The notes: generated by a model from the letters alone, not told the origin. DNA of 25,125 nt from JBDKTH01 sp964558295 (GCA_964558295.1 CAZLDQ010000070.1:1-25125), one strand, 5' to 3'; positions 16,548 to 24,786 are shown, counted from the stretch's first letter. Program-made: numbers and translations.

Positions 16548-17876
16548 TTACCCTTCGATCTGGTAGGGCTTGCGTTGCTCGCGGCGGAGCCAGCGGTTGG
16601 CTTCGTCGTCGCCGACGAAAAGTTCTTTGACCGGGTCCCAATGGAGCTTGCGACCTAGTCGGATCGAGATGTTGCCCAGGTGGCAAGCGCTTACCGAGCG
16701 GTGTTGGCTGACGACATCGGAGATCGGCGTTTGGCGGGTCTTCACACAGTCGAAGAAGTTGCCCATGTGATTGATAATTGCGTCGAGCTTGCCGGCGCGG
16801 TCCGGGCGCGTGGGGTTGTCGTGGGCGTAGAGCTTGAACTGCTCTTTGGGGAGCGGATGATCCTTCAGTTCGTCGACCGGTTTGCCGGCCACGGTGCCGC
16901 GATTGACGAAGAGCCGGCCCTTGTCGCCCTCGAACATCACGCCGGCTCGCCCTTCACACTCGAAGCGGAGCAGGATGTCGCCGGGGTACTTCATGTTGAC
17001 GGAGAATTTGGGCGGCACGTTGTAGCAGTTGGGCTCGTTGGGGAGACGCTCGGCTTGGCCGTCGATCTCCAGAGGGCCGGAATAGTCGGTGCCCATGCCC
17101 CAATGGGCAATGTCGACGATATGGGCGCCCCAGTCGGTCAACTGACCGCCGGAGTATTCGTACCACCAGCGGAACGTGTAGTGGCAGCGTTCCTTGATGT
17201 AAGGCACGTCGGGCGTTTGGCCCTGCCAGAGGTCCCAGGTGAGGTGCGCCGGCACGGGCTCCGTCTTGAAGGGGCCGCCGGTGGGATTGGAACCGCTCGT
17301 CACGGTCACGGTGTGTAGCTTGCCGATCCGCCCGGCGCGGACCATTTCGCAGGCCAAGCGGAACCGCCAGTCGCTCCGCTGCCAGGTACCCACCTGAACG
17401 ACGCGGCCGGAGTCCTTCACGACGCGGCAGAGGATCTTGCCTTCGTCGACGGTGAGGGTGAGCGGTTTTTCGGCGTAGATGTCTTTGCCCGCCCGGCAGG
17501 CGTCGATGATCATCTTCGTGTGCCAGTGGTCGGGCGTGCCGATCATCACTACGTCGATATCGCTGCGATCGAGGAGTTTGCGGTAGTCTTCATAGAGGGT
17601 GGCCTTGCCGCCGAAGTCGGCGACGGCTTTTTCGCCGATCTGGCGATCGACGTCGGCAATGGCCACGACGTCGCCATACTCCACGGCCTTCTGGGTGATC
17701 ACCGACCCTTGATAGCGCATTCCGATCGCGCCGATCCGGAAGCGGTCGTTCTTCGACTTCGGTCGATTGGCGTCTTCGGTGTTGGCCGTGAAGATGTACG
17801 GCAAGAGGGGACTACCGGCCAAGAGGCCCGTGGAGGCTTTCAGAAACTGGCGGCGGGATGATGGGGATCGGTTCAT
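16548..17876 (-). CDS. Tat-exported Gfo/Idh/MocA-family oxidoreductase
   Basis: This is an NAD(P)-dependent sugar or polyol dehydrogenase-like protein of the type planctomycetes carry in many copies. A twin-arginine signal (SSRRQFLKAS) at residues 6-15 predicts folded export, as in glycoside-processing relatives. The Rossmann domain begins at RFRIGAIGMRYQG near residue 45, followed by VVAIADVD, MIGTPDHWH and AEKPLTL (the conserved Lys of the EKP motif) near 125. The C-terminal domain has GGQLTDWGAHIVDIAHWGMG near 225. The start at 17876 is set by the Tat signal; the longer upstream frame is an artefact. Its ATG overlaps the stop of the preceding isomerase-like gene (ATGA). It is the last gene of the three-gene operon. 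Confidence 0.88.
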   Translation of the reverse strand: MNRSPSSRRQFLKASTGLLAGSPLLPYIFTANTEDANRPKSKNDRFRIGAIGMRYQGSVITQKAVEYGDVVAIADVDRQIGEKAVADFGGKATLYEDYRKLLDRSDIDVVMIGTPDHWHTKMIIDACRAGKDIYAEKPLTLTVDEGKILCRVVKDSGRVVQVGTWQRSDWRFRLACEMVRAGRIGKLHTVTVTSGSNPTGGPFKTEPVPAHLTWDLWQGQTPDVPYIKERCHYTFRWWYEYSGGQLTDWGAHIVDIAHWGMGTDYSGPLEIDGQAERLPNEPNCYNVPPKFSVNMKYPGDILLRFECEGRAGVMFEGDKGRLFVNRGTVAGKPVDELKDHPLPKEQFKLYAHDNPTRPDRAGKLDAIINHMGNFFDCVKTRQTPISDVVSQHRSVSACHLGNISIRLGRKLHWDPVKELFVGDDEANRWLRREQRKPYQIEG

Positions 17877-18799
17877 GACAAGCAGTCCTCCAAGTAGGTT
17901 CGCGCGCGATTGATTTCGGCCGTCACGTCTGCCGCCGTATCGAGGATCGGGATGCCTCGGGGCGTGGGATGCATAAAGACCTGCGTCCAGCCTTGGTAGT
18001 CGATCTTGCGCAACGCGGCGACAAGCGGCCGGAAGTTGAGCGCACCCCGGCCGGGCATTTGTTCCAATTCGTCCGCCTTGGGCATCTTCTTCATACAGCC
18101 TTGGCCATGTTGCCAGGCATAGAAGTGGACGAGCCGGGGACCGAGATCGGCAATCAGGGTGGCGAGCTGCGTTTCGTCTTGCGGCAAGTGGTAGGGCGCC
18201 AGGGCGATTCCCAGTCGTGGCGAAGGCGACATCTCGGCCAGATACCGCAGCGAATCGGGCGTGTGGATGAGTGCGTGGGCGTGATTCTCGATCCCGATCG
18301 TCACACCGCATTCTTCGGCCACATCGAGATGGGGCTTCATCTGTTCGACAAACTGGGCCACCGCGGCTTTCGCCTCAGCGCCGGCTACATCTTTTGGCCC
18401 CACGCTGCCGGTTACAACCAATCGACCGCCGAGCTTGGCGACCAGTCGCAATTCGTCCTGGAGTCGAAACGGTCCGAGATCATAACGGGTCGTCATGCCG
18501 AGGCGGACCTGGTGGGCGGCCAACAGGCTGGAGAAAGCTTCGAGCCCCAGGGCGTCCATCTGTTCGCGCTGGTCGCCGTGCGGCAACGGCCAGAGATCGA
18601 TCCATTCGGTCCCGGTTCGATGGACTTCGGGCACAATTTCAGCCAGCTTCAGCCGGCCGTACATGCTTGAGGCAAGGGCGTAGTGCCATCGGAATGGCTT
18701 TTGTTGCGCCGGCGCGGCGAACGCCTGGGTGCCGATCGCGGCCGACCCGAACGCGGCCAGGGTGGTACGACAGAATTGGCGGCGGGTCCATCTATTCAT
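17873..18799 (-). CDS. Tat-exported sugar isomerase/epimerase-like TIM barrel
   Basis: It is a member of the xylose isomerase-like TIM-barrel (AP endonuclease 2) superfamily, often annotated as sugar phosphate isomerase/epimerase. The N-terminus MNRWTRRQFCRTTLAAFGSA is a Tat signal and sets the start at 18799; an ATG at 18814 adds five residues. Candidate metal or substrate positions are in GIENHAHAL near 196 and HFYAWQHGQG near 240. The ATGA overlap with the Gfo/Idh/MocA gene implies coupled expression, a pairing seen in planctomycete carbohydrate operons. Together they may act on an unusual sugar or cyclitol outside the cytoplasmic membrane; the substrate is not inferable. The start overlaps the end of the upstream PfpI gene by eight bases. 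Confidence 0.83.
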   Translation of the reverse strand: MNRWTRRQFCRTTLAAFGSAAIGTQAFAAPAQQKPFRWHYALASSMYGRLKLAEIVPEVHRTGTEWIDLWPLPHGDQREQMDALGLEAFSSLLAAHQVRLGMTTRYDLGPFRLQDELRLVAKLGGRLVVTGSVGPKDVAGAEAKAAVAQFVEQMKPHLDVAEECGVTIGIENHAHALIHTPDSLRYLAEMSPSPRLGIALAPYHLPQDETQLATLIADLGPRLVHFYAWQHGQGCMKKMPKADELEQMPGRGALNFRPLVAALRKIDYQGWTQVFMHPTPRGIPILDTAADVTAEINRARTYLEDCLS

Positions 18800-19355
18800 G
18801 AGTGGTGGCCTCATGGAGGATTCGCATGAACTGTTTCATGAACGGCGCGTGATCGTGATAGGTGCGGGCACTGACCAGATTGCCATCGACGACGCATGGC
18901 TCGTCGACGAAAACGCCGCCGCAGACTTCCAGGTCGAAGCGGCACTTGGGCACCGTGGCCATGCGCCGGCCTTTCACACAGCCGGCGTAGGCGGGGATCT
19001 CCACGCCATGGCACACGCTGGCGATCGGTTTTCCCGCCTGGAAGAAGTGGCGTGTGATACGCACAAGAGCTTCGTCGTAGCGGATATACTCGGGCGCCCG
19101 ACCACCGCTGAAGAAGATTCCGCAATACTCTTCCGGATTCACGTCGCGAAAGGCGATATCGGCCTCGATCGAATAGCCTTCCCACTCCTTGGTGATCGTC
19201 CAGCCGGGTTTTATCTCGTGCAGGACCATCTGATAGCGTCGTTTTTCAGGGGCAGCCACGATGGGGACGAAACCGTCTTCTTGCAGTCGGTAGTAGGGAT
19301 ATAACGTGTCAACGGTTTCCGAGGCGTCGCCGACGATGATCAGAACGCGGTTCAT
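18792..19355 (-). CDS. DJ-1/PfpI-family protein
   Basis: It is a flavodoxin-like DJ-1/PfpI protein, a family that includes proteases, chaperones, glyoxalases and amidotransferase-like enzymes. The nucleophile elbow ASVCHGVEI gives Cys115-His116, and an acidic residue near the start (GDASETVDT, Glu13) fits the usual Glu-Cys pair. No signal peptide is present, so it is probably cytoplasmic, unlike the two proteins encoded after it. Start 19355 is preferred because MNRVLIIVG is the expected first strand; an ATG at 19370 would add MSCLP. No Shine-Dalgarno sequence is visible for either. It is the first gene of the three-gene minus-strand operon, with overlapping junctions. The specific activity is unknown. 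Confidence 0.85.
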   Translation of the reverse strand: MNRVLIIVGDASETVDTLYPYYRLQEDGFVPIVAAPEKRRYQMVLHEIKPGWTITKEWEGYSIEADIAFRDVNPEEYCGIFFSGGRAPEYIRYDEALVRITRHFFQAGKPIASVCHGVEIPAYAGCVKGRRMATVPKCRFDLEVCGGVFVDEPCVVDGNLVSARTYHDHAPFMKQFMRILHEATTHE

Positions 19356-19635
19356 GGGAAGGCAACTCATGATGAAAGCATGCGGACGTCGTTGGTTGGT
19401 TTGGCCGTTGGGCGACCGTTTCGCCGACCCAGCCTACGCTCCCCATTTTACATCCACTCACCAGTGACTTCATTCAGGTTTTCCGCTATTTGCGTTCAGA
19501 TCTTTCGTTAGGGCATGGGTTTGACGCAGATTCTGAAACGGAATGAACACGAAGTTGATTGACGTCAGAAGTGAGGAAGTGGGAGCCTTCACTTGTTATT
19601 GCAGATGTCTCTTTTGACGAAGGGAGAGACAGCCC
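19356..19635. other. Intergenic gap, no gene seen
   Basis: No open frame with family similarity is seen here. Two TTGACG hexamers (about 19513 and 19558) on the plus strand could be remnants of the promoter of the broken prepilin gene that follows, but neither has a convincing minus-10 element. GGGAGA at about 19622-19627 looks like the old ribosome binding site of that gene. Confidence 0.4.
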
Positions 19636-19785
19636 ATAGCAACACAAAAGTCGAACGGGTTTACCCTGGCGGAGCTATTGGTGGTGATTGCCATCATTGG
19701 CATCCTCATCGCCCTCTTGTTGCTGGCGGTTCAGGCGGCGTGTGAAGCGGCACGCCGCACGCAATGCAATAACAATCTGAGGAAG
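19636..19785 (+). pseudogene. 5' fragment of a DUF1559-type prepilin gene
   Basis: The frame reads GFTLAELLVVIAIIGILIAL, then LLLAVQAACEAARRTQCNNN and LRK. This is the N-terminal prepilin/pseudopilin helix and the following motif of the DUF1559 secreted proteins that planctomycetes carry in large numbers. Normal family members are about 250-400 residues; here similarity ends after about 50. There is no start codon: an ATA stands at 19636-19638 where ATG is expected, seven to nine bases after GGGAGA, and a TGA lies in frame at 19615-19617. After about 19785 the frame runs out of family sequence and stops at 19840-19842. It is a dead fragment. Confidence 0.85.
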
Positions 19786-19790
19786 TTCTG

Positions 19791-20069
19791 GACGCAACTG
19801 CTCGCGTATCGGGAACCGTCGCGATTTCCGGCAAGCCGGTAGGGCGGGGAACAGTATGTCTCTATTCGCTCAAGACGGGTGCCACCACTCACGGCTTGCT
19901 GGACAAGCGTGGGAGATTCGAGTTCGAACGCCGTCTCCCTCCGGGAGAGCACACGGTCTATTTCGGCGGTGTGTCCAGGATTCCGGAGAAATACCTCAGC
20001 GAAACGTCGAGCGACCGTAGGATCACTCTTGTGTCCGGTTCCAATAATTTGGTGATCGACTTGGAGTAA
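19791..20069 (+). pseudogene. 3' fragment of a small regulatory-domain lipoprotein gene
   Basis: In a different frame from the prepilin piece, the DNA encodes ARVSGTVAISGKPVGRGTV, then GLLDKRGRFEFERRLPPGEH and VPEKY-like SRIPEKYLSETSS, ending NNLVIDLE with TAA at 20067-20069. This is the pattern of the short beta-sandwich (carboxypeptidase regulatory-like) lipoproteins often found next to DUF1559 genes in planctomycetes. Its lipobox and start are missing. The piece begins where the prepilin similarity ends, so a deletion appears to have fused the 5' part of one gene to the 3' part of its neighbour, out of frame. Confidence 0.75.
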
Positions 20070-20084
20070 GAGGAGGTCCGGAGG

Positions 20085-21396
20085 TCAGTGTTTCTGGGGC
20101 CCGCGAGCCGCAGCGCGAAACTCGCCGGGGGTTTGGCCGTAGCGGCGTTTGAAGGCTTCGGCCATGTATTGCGGGTAGTTGAACCCGGTTTTTTCGGCGA
20201 TCGCGGCCAACGAGAGTTCCGTCTCGCTGAGCAGTTCTTGCACGCGGTTGAAGCGAACTCGGGTGATTTCGTCGGCCGGGGTGCGACCGAGAACCTGGCG
20301 CATTTGTCGTTCCAGCGAACTGCGGGAGACGGACACTGCACGAAGCACGTCGTTGACCGTGATCCCGTCGCAGGCGTGCTCGCGGATGAATCGCACTGCG
20401 GCAGCCAGATCCTGATTTTCGAGGGCGACGACATCCGACGACTGGCGCGTGACGATCCGTTGCGGTTTGACGAGAATCGGTTCATGGGGGGGGGGTTCGC
20501 CGGCCATCAAGCGAGCCAGGACGGCGGCCGCCGTGTAGCCGCTGGGGACGCCGTCGAACTGGNNNNNNNNNNCCCCCCCACCGCCGACTGGCGCGGGACG
20601 ACCCGTGGCGGCTGGACGAGCCCCGGCGCATGGGGGGGGGTTCGCCGGCCATCAAGCGAGCCAGGACGGCAGCCGCCGTGTAGCCGATCTGTTCGCCGTC
20701 GAACTGGACGCTCGACAGGGGCGGGGTGGACATCGTGCAGAGCGACTCGTCGTTTTCTACGCCCACGACGGCCACTTCCTCGGGCACGCCGACCCCGGCC
20801 CGGCGGCAGGCGTCCAGGAGCCAGAAGCCCAGTTGGTCGGTGCAGGCCATGATGCCGATCGGTTTGGGGAGACCGGCGATCCAGCGGGCTACGTCGGCCT
20901 GTTGTTTCTCCCAGTGGATGGGTTTTTCTCGCCGGCCAGGCGTCTGGTATTCGTGACAGGGATAGCCGGCCAAGCGAAGCGTTTCGATGAAGTTGTCGCG
21001 CCGCTCTTCAAAATAGCCTTCGGTGGCGATTTCATAGACGCCAAAGTGGCGGAAACCGCATTCGAGCAAGTGCTCGGCCACCATCTGGCCGAGCGAGCGA
21101 TTGTCGACACCGACGAAGGGGAGGTTGTGGCGAAGTTTCGTGGCGCGAAGCTCGACGGCCGGGACGCCCGTCTGACGGATGGCATCGGCCATCGGCTGGC
21201 TGTTGGTCCGCGTCAGGATTCCGTCGCCTCGCCAGCGAACGAGCCAGGGTGGGAGTGGCGATTCCAGCGCACGGAGTTCGATGAAGAGCGACCAGGGCTC
21301 GTGTTCGGAGACGTAGCGTTTGATCCCCCGCAAGAGGTCTCGGCCATACGTCCGCGACGTCTCGATCAAAAGCGCGACGTGGGGCACTCGGCTCAT
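20085..21396 (-). CDS. XylR-type AraC-family regulator, split by assembly gap
   Basis: It is a predicted sugar-responsive transcription factor of XylR architecture. An N-terminal LacI/periplasmic-binding-like sensor begins at HVALLIETSRTYGRDLLRGI near residue 6, with FVGVDNR and the late VVGVENDESLCTMSTPPLSS. A C-terminal AraC helix-turn-helix pair follows (VNDVLRAVSVSRSSLERQMR; LAAIAEKTGFNYPQYMAEAF). The start at 21396 has a strong AAGGAGG, eight bases upstream. The frame is interrupted at 20563-20572 by Ns, and 20435-20562 and 20581-20707 are near-identical copies. Removing 20563-20707 leaves 1167 bases, exactly 389 codons (388 residues), close to the 392 of E. coli XylR. The break is therefore an assembly fault, not a pseudogene. 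The regulated genes are not evident; zupT is divergent. Confidence 0.88.
20435..20707. other. Assembly gap flanked by a duplicated contig end
   Basis: Ten Ns (20563-20572) separate two versions of one segment. 20435-20562 (128 bases) and 20581-20707 (127 bases) share the order from GACTGGCGCG to CGTCGAACTGG, differing by scattered substitutions and by one G in a run (ten against nine). The right copy spoils the AraC frame while the left copy keeps it; conversely the left copy ends in CTGGGGACGCC where the right copy has the coding-sensible ATCTGTTCGCC. Low-quality overlapping contig ends joined by a scaffolder explain this best. Confidence 0.85.
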
Positions 21397-21570
21397 CGTG
21401 CCATCCTCCTTTCGGTCGATCATAGTTGCCCTGGGACCGGTCCTCAAGGGGTTTATGCCGCAGGAGATGGCCACGAGTACGGTCTGAATGGGGGCAGAAA
21501 GAAGGGATAAGGGGGTGGGCGTCAGAGATGCTCTTGCCCAGCCTGCCATGCAGAGGATACACTCCTTGCG

Positions 21571-22380
21571 ATGATGACGCCCGAGGTACTCACTGGTTTT
21601 GCCTTGACCTTGTTGGCCGGTTTGGCGACCGGCGTGGGGAGCGGCATTGCCTTTTTTGGGAAGCGGACCAATACGCGGTTGTTGGCCATTGCCCTGGGCT
21701 TTTCGGCCGGGGTGATGATTTATGTTTCCTTCATGGAAATCCTCCCTAAGGCTCAGGAGGCTCTGACCGAAGCGATGGGGACACGGCAGGGGGCCTGGTT
21801 GGCGGCCGTCTCGTTCTTTGCCGGCATCGGGGTGATCGCCCTGATCGATTGGTTTGTACCGTCGATCGAGAACCCCCACGAAATGCACCGCGTGGAAGAG
21901 ATCCCGGACAAGGATCTCGATCGGGATCGCAAGCTGATGCGCATGGGGATGTTTTCCTCGCTGGCCATCGCGATTCACAACTTTCCTGAGGGGATTGCGA
22001 CCTTTGCCGCAGCCCTGCACGACCCGTCGCTCGGCGTAACGATTGCCATAGCCGTAGCGATTCACAATATCCCCGAAGGGATTGCCGTGTCAGTGCCTGT
22101 GTTCTATGCCACGGGCAGTCGGCGGAAGGCGTTCGGCTATTCCTTCCTCTCTGGACTGGCCGAACCGCTGGGGGCCGTTTTGGGTTATCTCCTCTTCTTC
22201 CGTTTCTTCAACGACATGTGGTTCGGCTTGCTGTTTGGCAGCGTGGCCGGGATCATGGTCTACATCTCGTTGGACGAACTGCTTCCCTCGGCTCAGGAAT
22301 ACGGCGAGCACCACCTGTCGATTTTCGGCCTGATCTCCGGAATGGCCGTCATGGCGGTGAGCTTGCTGCTGTTTCTCTGA
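21571..22380 (+). CDS. zupT: ZIP-family divalent metal transporter (ZupT-like)
   Basis: It is an inner-membrane importer of zinc and possibly other divalent metals. It has about eight hydrophobic segments (the first at residues 5-29, the last at 248-269). The two metal-binding helices contain the signature HNFPEG near residue 139 and HNIPEG near 169. A charged cytoplasmic loop (about 105-128, DKDLDRDRK) lies between segments 3 and 4, as usual. 269 residues is normal. The start could be either of two adjacent ATGs (21571 or 21574); there is no clear ribosome binding site. It is divergent from the XylR-type gene across 174 bases that include a GGACCGGTCC palindrome (21434-21443). Metal specificity beyond the family is not shown. 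Confidence 0.9.
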   Translation: MMTPEVLTGFALTLLAGLATGVGSGIAFFGKRTNTRLLAIALGFSAGVMIYVSFMEILPKAQEALTEAMGTRQGAWLAAVSFFAGIGVIALIDWFVPSIENPHEMHRVEEIPDKDLDRDRKLMRMGMFSSLAIAIHNFPEGIATFAAALHDPSLGVTIAIAVAIHNIPEGIAVSVPVFYATGSRRKAFGYSFLSGLAEPLGAVLGYLLFFRFFNDMWFGLLFGSVAGIMVYISLDELLPSAQEYGEHHLSIFGLISGMAVMAVSLLLFL

Positions 22381-22410
22381 ACTCCGAAACGGACTGTTCC
22401 GTATGGCCGC

Positions 22411-22434
22411 GTGCGCAGCGGCCGGGCTTGCCCG
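22411..22434 (+). repeat. 24-base intergenic repeat, copy A
   Basis: This matches 24584-24607 at 23 of 24 bases in the same orientation; the exact core is AGCGGCCGGGCTTGCCCG. The core can form a GGGC-TT-GCCC hairpin. It lies just 3' of zupT and 3' of the FAD oxidoreductase gene, followed by CTTTGAAAAAACC. A related but diverged sequence (GGGCTTGTCGGGGCTTGCCCC) occurs near 11868 before egtB. Confidence 0.5.
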
Positions 22435-22475
22435 GCTTTGAAAAAACCAAGCCTTCTGCCAGCGGCGTGCGACGT

Positions 22476-24542
22476 TCATCGCGTCGGCAGGAATTGGACG
22501 GCGTCGACGATGACATGCCCGTTGGCGCCGGCGTTGGAGATTGTCACCACAGCGGGTTGATCGGGGCTGAAGGTGTAGGTGCCCAGGGAAACGAAGGCCT
22601 TGGCCACGGGCGGGGCTTGACGTTGGTTGATCTTGATCGTGTGTTGGCCCAAGGCGTTCCGCACGGTTACCGGGACGTTGGTGGCCCGATTGCTCGAGGG
22701 GGCGTAGGAGAGACGGACTTCGTAGCGGCCCGACTTGGGAAGCGTGACTTCGAAACGGGCGGCCTTGGTCCCTTCGTGCTCGTCGTGCAAGTAGCCGGCG
22801 CCGAAAAACGGACCGGCCGACGTGCTCATGAGCCACTCGCCGGTTAGGATCGCCTTGTCGTTGTCGAGGACCACACCGTCAAGCGAGGTGGGATCGAGCG
22901 ACAGCGTCGGGCTGCGGCGTGGGCCGGTCCAGACGAGGATCTGCTTATCGGCCAGAAGCCGCTCTCGGAGGCGAGGGTAGTCGACCGCCTGGACGTCGAC
23001 GTCTGTCTCGATCGCTTGGACGGCCGCGGTGGCTGCCGATTGGCCGAGGATCATGAACACCGGTTCCATGCGGATCGAGCCGTAGGAGATGTGCGAGGCG
23101 GAGAGGCAGACCGGCACCAGGAGATTGGGGCACTCGCCCCGCTTGGGCACGATCGAGCGGTAGCTGATCGGGTAGGGAGAGACGCCGACCTGGACGTCGC
23201 CTTCGTTGATCGCGAAGCCTTCGGGACTCACGTAGCGTTGTGTGTGGTGGGAGTCCATGTTGTAGGCGCCCAGGCCTACGGAGTCCGGGGCCGTTTCCTC
23301 GCCCACGCAGTTGTGCTCGGTCATCACATAGTCGCTCACCATGCGCCGGGCTTCGCGCACGTAGAGCTGGTGCGGCCAGTTGTCGTTGTCGACAAATTCA
23401 TCCTTGGCCAGCCCGAAGCGTTGGAACTCGGCGCGGACCTTTTCCGGTACGCGGGGGTGGTTGGCCAACGTCCACATCAGACCTTTTTGATAGTTCTGGT
23501 GCTCCTTGATGATTCGCTCCCGGGTGGCGTAGTCGCCGTCGGGATAGTCGTAGTTCATGCCGATGTAGTCGGTCGAGACGGCGAAGTTGTTGTTCGTGTC
23601 GGTCTTGCGATTGGGCATCCAGACCGGGTTCCAGGGGATACGGTGGTCGCCGGCCTCAAAATTGCGCAGGAGCAGCTCGTATTGCGTGGGATCGTAACCT
23701 TCGGGCTTGGGCCATGCGCGGCGGTTTTCCGGCACGTCGGTTGTGCACATGCGGTAGTTGTAGGCCTGAATCCGTTTGTCGGCGGCTCCTTCTTCACCGG
23801 GACTGCCGGCATGTAGGCCGGGCAACAGGCCGCTGGCCGGGTCGCCCGGGCTTACGTAGGGATCGACCTTCGTGATGAACTGATGGCTGACAGCCCGCCG
23901 GGTTTGGACGCCGTTGAGCGTCTCGCCGTACTGGCGATTGGCCTCACGGCCGACGGTGTAGGACACGCCGGCTGTGGCCATCAGGTCACCTTCGTAGGTG
24001 GCGTCGATGAACATCCGGCCCGAAAAGGTCTGGCCCGATTCCATGACGAGGGCGATGATGCGCGGGCCGTCTTTCTTGACGCCGGACTTCAGATCAAGCC
24101 GCTCGCCGAAGACCACGGGGATCTTGTTCTCGCGGACCATTTGGCCAAAGATGGCTTCGGCCACGTGGGGTTCGAAGGTCCACATCGTGTCCTGGTCGAT
24201 GGAGCCCCGTTTGTTGTTGGCCTTGTAGTCGTCGCGTTTTTGGTATTTCCAGGCCGCGTCATTGGCGTAGTACTGGTAGATTCGGCCGTAGAACTCGCGG
24301 GCAATACCGCCGATGGCCGCTTTGTTGCCGATGTCGGTTGCCCCGAGCCCTCCGGCGCTGAGTCCGCCGAGGTGACGGCTTGGCTCGATAAGAACGACGG
24401 TCTTTCCCATGCGCACGACCTGCACGGCTGCGGCAACACCGCTGGAAGTGCCGCCGTAGACGACCACGTCGTAGGTGGGCTCCGCTGCGGCGGCGACGCT
24501 GGAAACGCCGGTGACGACCAGGGCAATCAGGGTGCGCAACAT
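22476..24542 (-). CDS. Secreted FAD-dependent oxidoreductase with C-terminal binding domain
   Basis: This is an exported flavoprotein of the FAD_oxidored family common in planctomycetes and polysaccharide degraders; the physiological substrate is not known. The start at 24542 is chosen because GGGAG precedes it at nine bases and it gives a signal peptide (MLRTLIALVVTGVSSVAAAA-EP); an ATG at 24581 is less likely. The FAD-binding Rossmann motif is VVVYGGTSSGVAAAVQVV near residue 25, followed by VLIEPSRHLGGLSAGGLG. Later conserved stretches are FIDATYEGDLMATAGV near 185 and SIRMEPVFMILGQSAATAA near 483. Residues about 560-688 form a golvesin/xanthan-lyase CBM-like beta domain (SGRYEVRLSY, VTISNAGANGHVIVDAVQFL). 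The same-strand argG gene lies 304 bases upstream and is probably a separate unit. Confidence 0.85.
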   Translation of the reverse strand: MLRTLIALVVTGVSSVAAAAEPTYDVVVYGGTSSGVAAAVQVVRMGKTVVLIEPSRHLGGLSAGGLGATDIGNKAAIGGIAREFYGRIYQYYANDAAWKYQKRDDYKANNKRGSIDQDTMWTFEPHVAEAIFGQMVRENKIPVVFGERLDLKSGVKKDGPRIIALVMESGQTFSGRMFIDATYEGDLMATAGVSYTVGREANRQYGETLNGVQTRRAVSHQFITKVDPYVSPGDPASGLLPGLHAGSPGEEGAADKRIQAYNYRMCTTDVPENRRAWPKPEGYDPTQYELLLRNFEAGDHRIPWNPVWMPNRKTDTNNNFAVSTDYIGMNYDYPDGDYATRERIIKEHQNYQKGLMWTLANHPRVPEKVRAEFQRFGLAKDEFVDNDNWPHQLYVREARRMVSDYVMTEHNCVGEETAPDSVGLGAYNMDSHHTQRYVSPEGFAINEGDVQVGVSPYPISYRSIVPKRGECPNLLVPVCLSASHISYGSIRMEPVFMILGQSAATAAVQAIETDVDVQAVDYPRLRERLLADKQILVWTGPRRSPTLSLDPTSLDGVVLDNDKAILTGEWLMSTSAGPFFGAGYLHDEHEGTKAARFEVTLPKSGRYEVRLSYAPSSNRATNVPVTVRNALGQHTIKINQRQAPPVAKAFVSLGTYTFSPDQPAVVTISNAGANGHVIVDAVQFLPTR

Positions 24543-24583
24543 CTGGTAGTACTCCCAAGGCTCAGCGGACACATCCAACACAC

Positions 24584-24607
24584 GTGCGTAGCGGCCGGGC
24601 TTGCCCG
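24584..24607 (+). repeat. 24-base intergenic repeat, copy B
   Basis: This is the second copy of the repeat at 22411-22434, with one mismatch (GTGCGT against GTGCGC). It lies about 40 bases upstream of the FAD oxidoreductase start, so the two copies bracket that gene in the same orientation. Confidence 0.5.
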
Positions 24608-24786
24608 ACGCTTCCCAACTAGTCGTTCCGATAGTCCCCTGCCCCGAGGAAGGCGAACGTCCTTAAGGAAACGTCGGGTTAGGCCGATTTGTGAACCGAA
24701 ATCTTCTGCTTTGCGGCAATGTTCCGGACGTGATGAACAGAACGACCCGGGGCTGCGTTTGCCGTAGGATGCCTGCCAAAACGCAA
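24608..24786. other. Intergenic sequence without a gene
   Basis: No coding frame with a recognisable family is seen between the FAD oxidoreductase start and the argG stop. A CCTTAAGG palindrome lies near 24660. Any promoter of the oxidoreductase gene must be here, but I cannot pick one with confidence. Confidence 0.35.

Noticed and set aside
16548..18311. A 587-codon version of the Gfo/Idh/MocA gene
   Set aside because: The extra N-terminal residues overlap the coding sequence of the isomerase-like gene in another frame. The Tat signal sets the start at 17876.
20085..20510. A separate short AraC-family gene
   Set aside because: It is the C-terminal half of the XylR-type regulator, cut off only by the assembly gap and the duplicated segment.
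20482..22065. A 527-codon minus-strand gene starting at 22065
   Set aside because: Residues before 21396 lie antisense to zupT, and the strong AAGGAGG site marks 21396 as the start. The C-terminal end is nonsense created by the duplicated contig end.
22418..22450. Rho-independent terminator of zupT
   Set aside because: The hairpin GGGC-TT-GCCC is followed on the plus strand by A residues, not T, and on the minus strand the T-run precedes the hairpin. It fits a repeat better than a terminator.
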